Below, piece after piece: positions 8,635 to 16,023 of a stretch of 64,000 nt of DNA (within the stretch, counting starts at the first letter, position 1; the number at the start of each line of letters is the position of its first letter). The stretch is from Sphingomonas sp. Leaf22. GTDB taxonomy: Bacteria; Pseudomonadota; Alphaproteobacteria; Sphingomonadales; Sphingomonadaceae. The DNA lies in contig NZ_LMKP01000001.1 in the NCBI RefSeq assembly GCF_001421715.1, positions 273,682 to 337,681 of the forward strand. Reading direction: 5' to 3'. The notes beneath the pieces were generated by a model. That model did no database searches, was not told the DNA's origin, and was given only the letters and a program-made list of their open reading frames with translations. The position numbers and the translations under genes are program-made.

Positions 8635-9857
8635 TTCGCGAACAACGCCAGCGGGACGGCGTCGGCCATCGCCTGATACCCCGCCATCGACGGATGGAGA
8701 TGGTCGCCCGAGTCATAGGCCGGCAACAGCCGGTCGGGCTGGGTGGGATCGCGGACGATGCGGTCGAAATCGATCACCGCGTCGAAATTGCCGGGCGTAC
8801 GGATCCACGCATTGACCGTCTGCCGCGAACCCTCGGCCGCTGTATCGGGGTGGTAATAGGCGTTGCCCATGAACGGCATCACCGTGCCGCCGATGACCTT
8901 CAGCCCCTTGGCACGGGCGCGGGCGACGACCTGCGCATAGCCGGCGATCATCCGGTCGACATGCGCGCGTCGTTCCTCGGCACTGGCCGGCGTTTCGCGC
9001 GCCAGCCCGCCCAGGTCGTTGATCCCTTCGAGCAGGATCAGGTACCGCGCACCGGGCTGGCTCAGCACGTCGCTGTCGAACCGCGACAGCGCATTGGGGC
9101 CAAGGCATTCGACCAGCAGGCAATTGCCGCCGATCCCGTGGTTCAGCACCGCCACGCCACGCGTCGCCCGGTTCGCCGCCAGCCGTCGGGCAAGGCCATC
9201 GGTCCAGCGCTGGTTACGACCGTCCTTCACGCCGTACCCGTCGGTGATCGAATCGCCCAGCGCGACGATGGCGCGCGCGGTCGGTGCGGCGTCGACGTCG
9301 ACCGCCGCGATCTGGAACCATCGCTCGACCGGTGCCGCACCGGCGAAGGCGGTATCGGACAACCGTTCGCCTTGCGCGATCCAGCTGCGAGTCCGCGCGC
9401 CCGGATGGCCGGTCTGTTGCAGCGGCAGGTCGGCGAAGCGGGTGCTGATCGCCAGATCGGCGAGCGCGGTGACCGGCAACGCGACCGGATCGGACCAGAA
9501 ATCCGCTCCCGCCGGAATCTCGACCGCCGCCTTTCCACCGAACGTCAGAGCCCGGTGGCTATCCTCACGAATCGATGCGGCCGCCGGCCCGGTCGCCAGG
9601 GCAATGCCGGCACCGGCGATGCGCAACGGCGTCGCGCCGAACCGGTTCGAAAACCGCACCCGCACCGCCCGTCCGCCGATCGTCACCCGGACCACCTGCC
9701 GCACCGTCGCTCCGCGATATTGCGCGTCGCTCAGGGCCTGTTCGGCACTCGGCCTGACCGGCGACGTCGTCCAGCCAGCGACCCACGGTCCGGCATGCGC
9801 CGGCATCGCCATCGTCGCCAGCGCGGCAGCCGCGCCCAACCGGTTGAACATCCTCAT
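8631..9857 (-). CDS. Secreted SGNH/GDSL-type esterase
   Basis: This is a secreted hydrolase of about 408 residues. The N-terminus MRMFNRLGAAAALATMAMPA, followed by HA, is a typical signal peptide. A beta-rich N-terminal domain of about 190 residues (WVAGWTTSP onward) precedes the SGNH catalytic domain. The catalytic blocks are VALGDSITDGYG (block I Ser), NHGIGGN (block II Gly), LEGINDLGG (block III Asn) and DSGDHLHPS (block V Asp and His). It resembles bacterial lysophospholipase-like or carbohydrate-esterase SGNH proteins; the substrate is not deducible. Starts at 9857, 9851 or an upstream GTG at 9872 are possible. It is coupled to the PhyH gene that follows it. Confidence 0.88.
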   Translation of the reverse strand: MRMFNRLGAAAALATMAMPAHAGPWVAGWTTSPVRPSAEQALSDAQYRGATVRQVVRVTIGGRAVRVRFSNRFGATPLRIAGAGIALATGPAAASIREDSHRALTFGGKAAVEIPAGADFWSDPVALPVTALADLAISTRFADLPLQQTGHPGARTRSWIAQGERLSDTAFAGAAPVERWFQIAAVDVDAAPTARAIVALGDSITDGYGVKDGRNQRWTDGLARRLAANRATRGVAVLNHGIGGNCLLVECLGPNALSRFDSDVLSQPGARYLILLEGINDLGGLARETPASAEERRAHVDRMIAGYAQVVARARAKGLKVIGGTVMPFMGNAYYHPDTAAEGSRQTVNAWIRTPGNFDAVIDFDRIVRDPTQPDRLLPAYDSGDHLHPSMAGYQAMADAVPLALFAK

Positions 9858-10035
9858 CCCTAACACCCCCACCGAATCACCACCCCGATACCGCTATCAC
9901 AATCGGTCCGATCGGCGGTTGGCCAAGTATCGGGTAGATCGCGTTCCGACTGTTGGCGATCGAGTGCCAACCATGCCTCCGCCGGCGATGCGTCGGCCCC
10001 TTCCTGCTGGCACGCCATGTCCGATCGTCGTCCAG

Positions 10036-10225
10036 CTAGGACCGATCGACATTCAACGATAACCACGGGATTTCGTCATTCCCGCGCAGGCGGGAATCCA
10101 TAGACGCCGAGGGTTTGGCTCGATCCGCGACGCTGGCGTATATGGACTCCCGCCTGCGCGGGAGTGACGAGAGGGGATGGAACGCTATTCCTGCGCCCAG
10201 CGAACTGAATGTCGATCCGGCCTAG
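10036..10225. mobile_element. MITE-like element copy 1 with 20-bp CTAG terminal inverted repeats
   Basis: The left end (10036-10055) reads CTAGGACCGATCGACATTCA. The right end (10206-10225), reverse-complemented, reads CTAGGCCGGATCGACATTCA, differing at 2 of 20 positions. The same terminal repeat bounds the element at 29081-29321, but the internal sequences are unrelated. There is no coding capacity. The element sits in the divergent gap between the SGNH hydrolase and the DUF459 gene. The final CTAG or TA could itself be the target-site duplication; no longer duplication is visible. Its identity as a non-autonomous transposable element is inferred from structure and from the second copy. Confidence 0.72.
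10074..10169. repeat. REPIN-like pair of inverted hairpin repeats
   Basis: Two 29-bp arms (10074-10102 and 10141-10169) are inverted copies of each other with two mismatches. Each arm contains its own small palindrome, CCCGC-GCAG-GCGGG, and ends in TCCATA. The arms are separated by 38 bp, so the whole can fold into a long cruciform or RNA hairpin. The organisation, two REP-type units head to head, is that of a REPIN. Here it forms the core of the larger terminal-repeat element. Confidence 0.75.
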
Positions 10226-10366
10226 TCCCAGTCAAAGACGGATCGACCGGTCCGCCGGTTGGACCGCGCTCGGTCTGCTTGCCGGAATTTGCGGGACGGG
10301 GTACGCGCATCGCACTACCCGCGCGCTGCGATGCGCGCCTATTCCTGACCTGAACGAGTATCGAAC

Positions 10367-11347
10367 GTGACTGCTGTCTCTCGCGCGACGGATTCCAGGC
10401 TGTGGTGGCTGGGGGACCGGATGGCGGTCCTCGTCCTTGGTCTGATCGCGGGGTTCGTGGTCGGGCTGTCCTTTGCCGGGCATGGGCGGATCGAGTTGCC
10501 CGACACACCCGCGCCGACGACCGCACCGATGCCGCCGCAGGTGCCCGGCGCGTCATCGACCGGGCGCGATACCGTCGCCCCGGCAGCGCTTCTCCCTGCG
10601 ACCACGGCGCGTACCGTCGACGGCGCGCTCGACCCGCGCGTGATCGGCCGGATGCGGCGGGACGGCGTGCTGCGGGTGGGCGTCTTCGGCGACAGTTTCG
10701 GCAATGGCATCTGGGACGCACTGTACCGACAATTGCCGAAGAGCGACGGGTTCGAAATTCTGAAGTTCGCAAAGGAAGCCACTGGTTTCACGCGGTATCG
10801 CACCCTCGATCTCGAACAGCGCGCCCGTGAACAGTTGCGGCAGCAGCCCGTCGATGCGGTCGTCATCAGCTTCGGCGCGAACGACAATCAGGCGGTGTTT
10901 GCCGACGGGCATCTCCATCCGTTGATGAGCGATGGCTGGAAACAGGTGATCGGCGACCGCATCGACAGCTTCGTGGCGGCGGTCCGTTCGACCGGTGCGG
11001 TCGTTTACTGGGTCGGTTTGCCGGTGATGCGGGACGCGCAACTGGATGCCGATATGCAAGCGATGGACGCGTTCTACGAAGAGCGTATGCGTCGTCTGGG
11101 CGTGCCGTTCATTGATTCGCGGCCGCTGACACTGGATGCCGGGGGCAAGTACAATGCCTATCTGCCCGACCTGAAAACCGGCAAGCCGGTGCTGATGCGG
11201 ACCGGGGACGGGCTGCACATGATCGGCGTCGGGTATCAGCGGCTGACGAACGGCGTCGCCACCGACCTGCGGCGCTATGCAAATCGGGTGCGACAGGCCG
11301 TCGGCCGTCCGGCACCGACCGCGACGCCGACCGGGAGCGCCAACTGA
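10367..11347 (+). CDS. Membrane-anchored DUF459-type SGNH hydrolase-like protein
   Basis: This 326-residue protein has one N-terminal membrane anchor (about residues 13-36, WWLGDRMAVLVLGLIAGFVV), a Pro/Ala/Thr-rich linker to about residue 85, and an SGNH-fold domain. The active-site blocks are VGVFGDSFGNG (Ser110), VVISFGANDNQ (Asn172 region) and DGLHMIGVGYQ near the C-terminus. Proteins of this class (DUF459) sit beside MBOAT acyltransferases, as here. The start is a GTG with a weak ribosome site, and an ATG at codon 19 is an alternative. The stop overlaps the next ATG (TGATG). It is likely periplasmic and involved in adding or removing acyl groups from a surface glycan. Confidence 0.82.
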   Translation: MTAVSRATDSRLWWLGDRMAVLVLGLIAGFVVGLSFAGHGRIELPDTPAPTTAPMPPQVPGASSTGRDTVAPAALLPATTARTVDGALDPRVIGRMRRDGVLRVGVFGDSFGNGIWDALYRQLPKSDGFEILKFAKEATGFTRYRTLDLEQRAREQLRQQPVDAVVISFGANDNQAVFADGHLHPLMSDGWKQVIGDRIDSFVAAVRSTGAVVYWVGLPVMRDAQLDADMQAMDAFYEERMRRLGVPFIDSRPLTLDAGGKYNAYLPDLKTGKPVLMRTGDGLHMIGVGYQRLTNGVATDLRRYANRVRQAVGRPAPTATPTGSAN

Positions 11348-12594
11348 TGTCCGCGCTGCTCGCATGGGCGATGGCGCAGGCCGCCGCGACCGCGACCTGC
11401 CAAGGGGCACTGTGCGACGCCGACCGCATCCGCCCGTTCCTGCAAAAGCTGGCCACCGCGCGCAGCAGCCCGGCACCGGTCCGCATCCTTCAGATCGGCG
11501 ACAGCCACACCGCGGGCGATCAGATCACCGGCAGCTGGCGGACGCTGTTGCAAGATCGCTACGGTCGGGCCGGACGCGGAATGCTCGCTCCCGGAAGGCC
11601 TTACGCCGGATATCTGACACGCGACATCACCGCGACCCAGTCGGCCGGCTGGAGCGTCAACGGCATTTTCGGTTCGGCCTATCAATCGGCCAGTAGTGTG
11701 CGAATGGGCGTCAGCGCCTATAGCCTCACCAGCTACACGCCGGGTGCCTCGATCACCTTGGGTGCCGATGGCGGACGGACGTTCGACCGGCTGACCGTCT
11801 GCGCGCTGACCGGACCGGGGGCGGGAACGGTGCAACTCGCCATCGGTGCTGCCGTCGTCGACTGGCCGCTGGTCGCGATCGAACCCGGCAGCCGCTGTCG
11901 CACGCTCGATGCCGGGGCCGATGCCGCGACCGCGTCGGTCACCGTCGTGTCGGGACCGGTGACGCTGACATCATGGGGCACCGAACGCGCCTGGGGCGGC
12001 GGGGTGATCCTGTCGAACCTGGGCACCGTCGGTGCGCAATTCACCCATTTCGACCGTACCGACGACCGCGTCGTCGCGACCGAACTCGCCGCCTATCGCC
12101 CCGACCTGATCGTCGTCGCGTTCGGCACCAACGAGGCATTCCGCCCCGGCTTTTCCGCCGCGGCCTATGAAGCGACGTTGCGCGCCGACCTGACCCGGTT
12201 GCGACAGCTGGCCCCCGGCGTGCCGATGCTGTTGTTCGGCGCACCCGATTCCGCGACCCGCATCCCCAGTCTGCAGGTCGGCGAGAGCGGCGCGAGTCTG
12301 CCCTGCGCTTCTCCCGCGCTGTGGCGTCCGACGGCGGCACTGGCATCGGTTCAGGCGATCCAGCGGCGGCAGGCAAGGGCGTTCGGCATCGCCTATTGGG
12401 ACTGGGCACAGGCGATGGGCGGGCGCTGCGTCGCCGATGGCTGGACACAGGGGGCGACGCCGCTGATGCGCGGCGACCATGTGCATTTCACCAGCCGGGG
12501 CGGGGCCGAGATCGCGCGGCTGCTGCAAGCCGATCTCGACCTTGCCATGACCAGCCTGACGGCACCCACGGTTCCTGCGCTGACGGTTCGTTAA
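11347..12594 (+). CDS. Extracytoplasmic SGNH/GDSL hydrolase-like protein
   Basis: This is a 415-residue protein whose N-terminus is a short hydrophobic leader (MSALLAWAMAQAAATA). The SGNH signature is ILQIGDSHTAGDQI with Ser53, then VVAFGTNEAF (Asn) and RGDHVHFTSRGG (Asp and His) at the C-terminal end. A beta-rich insert at about residues 110-230 separates the first two blocks, an arrangement seen in AlgX/AlgJ-like and PatB-like acyl-transfer partners of MBOAT proteins. It overlaps the previous gene by 1 bp, and the MBOAT gene starts directly after its stop. I infer that it is the periplasmic component that receives acyl groups from the membrane acyltransferase. Confidence 0.83.
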   Translation: MSALLAWAMAQAAATATCQGALCDADRIRPFLQKLATARSSPAPVRILQIGDSHTAGDQITGSWRTLLQDRYGRAGRGMLAPGRPYAGYLTRDITATQSAGWSVNGIFGSAYQSASSVRMGVSAYSLTSYTPGASITLGADGGRTFDRLTVCALTGPGAGTVQLAIGAAVVDWPLVAIEPGSRCRTLDAGADAATASVTVVSGPVTLTSWGTERAWGGGVILSNLGTVGAQFTHFDRTDDRVVATELAAYRPDLIVVAFGTNEAFRPGFSAAAYEATLRADLTRLRQLAPGVPMLLFGAPDSATRIPSLQVGESGASLPCASPALWRPTAALASVQAIQRRQARAFGIAYWDWAQAMGGRCVADGWTQGATPLMRGDHVHFTSRGGAEIARLLQADLDLAMTSLTAPTVPALTVR

Positions 12595-13998
12595 ATGCTG
12601 TTTCCCACGCTCAGCTTCGGGCTGTTCTTCCTTATCGTCTACGCGATCACCTGGTCGTTGGGGCGGTCGAACGAGTGGCGCAAGATCGCGCTGCTGCTGG
12701 CAAGCTGGTTCTTCTACGGGGCATGGGATGCGCGGTTCGTCGCGCTGCTGTTCGTGTCGGCGTTCGTCAACTGGGCGCTGGCGGCGGCGATCGTGCGCAG
12801 CGAGGATCGGCGCGGCCGGGCGCTGGTGACCATCGGCGTCGCTGCCAATCTGGGCGTGCTCGGCTATTTCAAATATGCCGGCTTCTTCCTCGAACAGCTG
12901 GCCACGCTGTTGCAGCCCTTGGGGTTCGGCCGCGACCTGCCGCTGTTGCAGGTGGTGTTGCCGGTCGGCGTGTCCTTCTTCACCTTTCAGGCGATATCGT
13001 ATCTGGTCGACGTGCATCGCCGACGCGTGCCTGCGGCGAGCCTGCTCGACCTGACGCTGCTGATGTCGTTCTTCCCGCATCTGGTCGCCGGGCCGATCGT
13101 GCGCGGTGCCGACCTGTTGCCGCAGTTTCGCCGCGTGCCGACGATCGATCGCGGCACCGCCGCCGCCGCCCTGCTGCTGATCCTGTGGGGCCTGTTCAAG
13201 AAGGCGGTGATCGCATCGCAGCTGGCCGGGGCGCTGGTCGACCCGGCGTTCTTCGATCCCGTCAGCCGGTCGAGCCTCGACCTGCTGATGGGGGCCTATG
13301 GCTATGCGGTGCAGATCTATTGCGACTTCTCCGCCTATTCCGACATGGCGATCGGGCTGGCGGCGCTGCTCGGCTATACCTTTCCGCGCAATTTCGATCA
13401 GCCCTATCGTGCCGCCTCGTTGCAGGATTTCTGGCGGCGCTGGCATATCAGCCTGTCGAGCTGGCTGCGCGACTATCTCTACATCCCGCTGGGCGGCAGT
13501 CGGAAGGGGCAGGTGCGCACCTATCTGAACCTGTTACTGACCATGTTGCTCGGCGGGCTGTGGCATGGTGCCAGCTGGAGCTTCGTGATCTGGGGCGCGC
13601 TGCATGGCGGCTGGCTGGCGATCGAACGATTCTGGTCGCGGCATCGCCCGGCCGGACTGCCGGTGGCACCGCGCTGGGCCGGCATCCTGCTGACCTTCCA
13701 CATTGTCGTGCTTGGCTGGATATTCTTCCGTGCGCAGGGGGAGGGGGAGGCGTTCGCCTATCTCGGTCAGCTGTTCGCCGGCGATTGGCGCAACACGCTG
13801 GTGACGCCGCTGTCGCTGGGGTTGGTCGCGCTGGGGCTGGCGATCCATGCCGTGCCGGTCGGCATCCTGCCGGGCATCGCGGTGCGCGTCCGGGCCCATG
13901 CCGCGCCGGTCATAGGGTTGGCGCTGGGCGCCCTGATCCTGATCGTCGACGCGATGCGTCCCGAAGGGGTCGCGCCGTTCATCTATTACCAGTTCTGA
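12595..13998 (+). CDS. MBOAT-family O-acyltransferase (AlgI-like)
   Basis: This is a 467-residue polytopic membrane protein of the AlgI/DltB class. Characteristic segments are FFYGAWD, the YFKYAGFF loop, SFFTFQAISYLVDV, CDFSAYSDMAIG, DFWRRWHISLSSWLRDYLYIPLGG (His284) and GGLWHGASW, whose His324 is the invariant MBOAT histidine. Family members move acyl groups, usually acetyl, across the inner membrane for O-acylation of alginate, peptidoglycan, teichoic acid or exopolysaccharide. The start codon follows the previous stop with no gap, so it is co-translated with the two SGNH proteins. The acceptor glycan is unknown; the exopolysaccharide genes at 24-29 kb are one candidate. Confidence 0.93.
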   Translation: MLFPTLSFGLFFLIVYAITWSLGRSNEWRKIALLLASWFFYGAWDARFVALLFVSAFVNWALAAAIVRSEDRRGRALVTIGVAANLGVLGYFKYAGFFLEQLATLLQPLGFGRDLPLLQVVLPVGVSFFTFQAISYLVDVHRRRVPAASLLDLTLLMSFFPHLVAGPIVRGADLLPQFRRVPTIDRGTAAAALLLILWGLFKKAVIASQLAGALVDPAFFDPVSRSSLDLLMGAYGYAVQIYCDFSAYSDMAIGLAALLGYTFPRNFDQPYRAASLQDFWRRWHISLSSWLRDYLYIPLGGSRKGQVRTYLNLLLTMLLGGLWHGASWSFVIWGALHGGWLAIERFWSRHRPAGLPVAPRWAGILLTFHIVVLGWIFFRAQGEGEAFAYLGQLFAGDWRNTLVTPLSLGLVALGLAIHAVPVGILPGIAVRVRAHAAPVIGLALGALILIVDAMRPEGVAPFIYYQF

Positions 13999-14010
13999 CG
14001 GAGCACGAGG

Positions 14011-14358
14011 ATGACCACCGGTGCCGAACAGGGAGAGATCGCCGAAGTCGGATCGCCGGTGCTGGTGCCGGCGGACCCGATCGACACGGTGCGGCCGTGG
14101 CGCTGGATGACCGGCGTCATCGCGACGGCGACGCTGCTGCTGAGCGTCTTCAACGCACACGCGATCGGGGCGTGGTTCGACGAACTGCCGCCGTCGCCGC
14201 TGACCGAGCCGTTGCGCGCGCCGATCGCGTCATGGGTGGCGCTGACGGGGAAGCTCGGGTTCGACGCGCCACGCGCGGCGGTGTGCAGGCGCTGGGAAGC
14301 GGCGCAGGCGGCACGGTTCGGCGACGAGCAGCCGGGCGAGGATGGCAGCGCGCGCTGA
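14011..14358 (+). CDS. Small single-span membrane protein of the acyltransferase cassette
   Basis: This is a 115-residue protein with a hydrophilic N-terminus, one membrane segment (about residues 33-52, MTGVIATATLLLSVFNAHAI) and a soluble C-terminal part that includes a single Cys in AAVCRRWEAAQ. It has no recognised domain. It follows the MBOAT gene by 12 bp with a GCACGAGG ribosome site, so it belongs to the same transcript. It may be an accessory subunit of the O-acylation complex, by analogy with small partner proteins elsewhere; that is inference from position. Confidence 0.65.
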   Translation: MTTGAEQGEIAEVGSPVLVPADPIDTVRPWRWMTGVIATATLLLSVFNAHAIGAWFDELPPSPLTEPLRAPIASWVALTGKLGFDAPRAAVCRRWEAAQAARFGDEQPGEDGSAR

Positions 14359-14445
14359 GGACGGGCTTGGGGTGTCCGTTTCTCTTCCGAAGTCCCGTTC
14401 GGTCAGACGTGATCGCCCTCACCCTTCCGCGGCTGCGCCGCTCGC

Positions 14446-14468
14446 TCCCTCTCCCGCAGGGAGAGGGA
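14446..14468. repeat. Perfect hairpin, dispersed-repeat type, downstream of acyltransferase cassette
   Basis: TCCCTCTCCC-GCA-GGGAGAGGGA is a perfect 10-bp stem with a 3-base loop, preceded by the CCTCACCCTTCCGCGGCTGC segment at 14417-14436. It lies 88 bp after the last gene of the cassette. There is no U tract, so it may act as a transcript-end stabiliser or be a REP-like repeat rather than a classical terminator. Confidence 0.5.
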
Positions 14469-14528
14469 AAGACGCCGAACGGTGACGGCAATGAAAGGCG
14501 CTAGGGTCACCGCGCTACCCCGCAAACA

Positions 14529-14566
14529 GCAACGCCCGCTCGAGCGTGGCTCAGCGCGGGCGTTGC
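14529..14566 (-). terminator. Candidate terminator hairpin after the cell-wall hydrolase gene
   Basis: A perfect 11-bp stem, GCAACGCCCGC (14529-14539) with GCGGGCGTTGC (14556-14566), encloses a 16-nt loop and lies 34 bp after the minus-strand stop. On that strand it is followed by TGTTTGCGG, a weak T-rich tail, so termination strength is uncertain. Confidence 0.5.
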
Positions 14567-14600
14567 GGAAACGCGATCCTGCCGGGGCAGGTGGCGTCGA

Positions 14601-15173
14601 TCAGCGGTAGAAGGTGTGGTCGGCGATCTGGGTGACGCGCGTGCGCCTCGGCATCGACGCGCCGGCCGAATGGAAGAACAGTGCGCCGGGGGCAACGTCT
14701 TCACCCTTGCCGCTCAACGTGCGCTTGGCGATGTCGACGGCGTTGTCCCAGCGGCCATTGTTGCGCGGGGGGTCATAGGCGTCGACGTTGAAGAACTGAC
14801 CGCGCTGCTTGACGACGCCACAGGCGCTGTCTGCAAAGCGGCCGCTGTTGATGCGGGCGCGAATGACCTGCGCCACGGCGACCTGTCCACGATGCGGCTG
14901 GTTGCCGGCTTCGTGCACGACGACCTTGGCGATGCATTCGACTTCGCGCTTGTCGAGGCTGGAGGTTTCGGAGAGGGCCGGTTCGGCCTCGGGAAGGGCC
15001 TGTACCACCGGGACGGGTGCGGCAAAGGCGACGGGGGCAGGGACGTCGGCAACTGGTGTCGGTTGCAGGGCAACCGCTGGTTCGGAATCCGTGCTCATCG
15101 CGACATGGGCACTCGCGACGCCGCTTACTGCGGTCAGGCTCCACAAAACCAGTACGGACCAGCGCTTATTCAT
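14601..15173 (-). CDS. Secreted cell-wall hydrolase (SleB/CwlJ type)
   Basis: This 190-residue protein has a signal peptide (MNKRWSVLVLWSLTAVSGVA then SA), a Pro/Val/Ala-rich linker to about residue 70, and a C-terminal Hydrolase_2 domain. The domain begins EVECIAKVVVHEAGNQPHRG, whose Glu is at the expected catalytic position, and continues QVAVAQVIRARINSGRF, FFNVDAYDP and GALFFHSAG. SleB/CwlJ enzymes are lytic transglycosylases or amidases; in non-sporulating alphaproteobacteria they probably remodel peptidoglycan. The ATG at 15173 has GAGTGGGA immediately upstream. A candidate terminator hairpin lies after the stop. Confidence 0.88.
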   Translation of the reverse strand: MNKRWSVLVLWSLTAVSGVASAHVAMSTDSEPAVALQPTPVADVPAPVAFAAPVPVVQALPEAEPALSETSSLDKREVECIAKVVVHEAGNQPHRGQVAVAQVIRARINSGRFADSACGVVKQRGQFFNVDAYDPPRNNGRWDNAVDIAKRTLSGKGEDVAPGALFFHSAGASMPRRTRVTQIADHTFYR

Positions 15174-15553
15174 TCCCACTCACTGCTAGTGCGCAAGGGT
15201 GCCCGCCATCGGCCGCAGAAACGCGGACAAAATAGAGCGGCCGTCAGGAACCCCCACGTCTCGCCGTCCGTTACCTGCTTCTCGAAAGCGCAAATCGCCG
15301 GACCGGCTAAACTCGGACCGGCTCTTCGCCGTGATGCGACGACGTGTCAACGCAACCGCCGTTCATCGGCGACGAAGCGTTCGCGGTATCCGATCAATCC
15401 ATGGCCGAAACGATGAAATCGGCAGGTGTTAATCGATTTAAACCATGACTGGCGTCGCGCGATTGTCGCGAATCGTCTTTAGCCCTGCCGGATCAACCTT
15501 CCGTTCAGCTTCGGCGGTATCGGGATCGTTGGGCACGCGGTAGGGTGTCGATC
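15174..15553. other. Intergenic region between divergent genes
   Basis: This 380-bp non-coding region must hold promoters for the cell-wall hydrolase (leftward) and the DUF454 gene (rightward). An AT-richer stretch, GGTGTTAATCGATTTAAACC, at 15424-15443 is the likeliest promoter zone. I cannot assign -35/-10 boxes with confidence and see no riboswitch or repeat. Confidence 0.35.
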
Positions 15554-15958
15554 ATGGTGCCGCCCGTTTTTCCTGAACCGATGAAGCGCCGGATACGGCT
15601 GGTGCGGTTCGGCTGGATCGTGCTTGGCTGGTGCTTCGTCCTGTTGGGGGTGATCGGCGCGCTGCTGCCGGTGATGCCGACGACGATCTTCCTGATTCTG
15701 GCCGCCGCCTGTTTCGCGCGCGGGTCGCCGCGGCTGGAGCGGTGGCTGCTCGATCATCCGCGCTTCGGGCCGACGCTGACCGCATGGCGGCGGCACGGGG
15801 CGGTCGGCCGACGGGCGAAGGCTATGGCGTGTGGCGGCATCGCGATCGGCTATGCGATGTTCCTGTGGAGCGCGCGGCCGGGCCTGCTGCTCGGCGGCGG
15901 CGTGGCGGTGCTGATGGCGGGTTGCGCCGCCTACATCCTCTCACGCCCGACCCGGTAG
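15554..15958 (+). CDS. DUF454 (YbaN-like) inner-membrane protein
   Basis: This 134-residue protein has the DUF454 signature: a first hydrophobic segment (GWIVLGWCFVLLGVIGALLP), then VMPTTIFLILAAACFARGSP, then LERWLLDHPRFGPTLTAWR, and two C-terminal membrane helices (IAIGYAMFLW and LLLGGGVAVLMAGCAAYIL). The family is widespread in proteobacteria and has no established function. The start at 15554 has a weak AGGG upstream; an internal ATG at 15581 (MKRRIRLV) is a credible alternative. It is transcribed away from its neighbours. Confidence 0.85.
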   Translation: MVPPVFPEPMKRRIRLVRFGWIVLGWCFVLLGVIGALLPVMPTTIFLILAAACFARGSPRLERWLLDHPRFGPTLTAWRRHGAVGRRAKAMACGGIAIGYAMFLWSARPGLLLGGGVAVLMAGCAAYILSRPTR

Positions 15959-16023
15959 CCGTCGTCCGCCGCCGGTCATGGTCGCCTTTCGGCGGACCGT
16001 CGCCGCGCGGACCACCGACCAGA

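Noticed and set aside
12321-14504. A 727-codon frame overlapping the MBOAT gene in another frame
   Set aside because: Very Arg/Gly/Ala-rich with no hydrophobic periodicity, while the MBOAT frame has all expected helices and the catalytic His.
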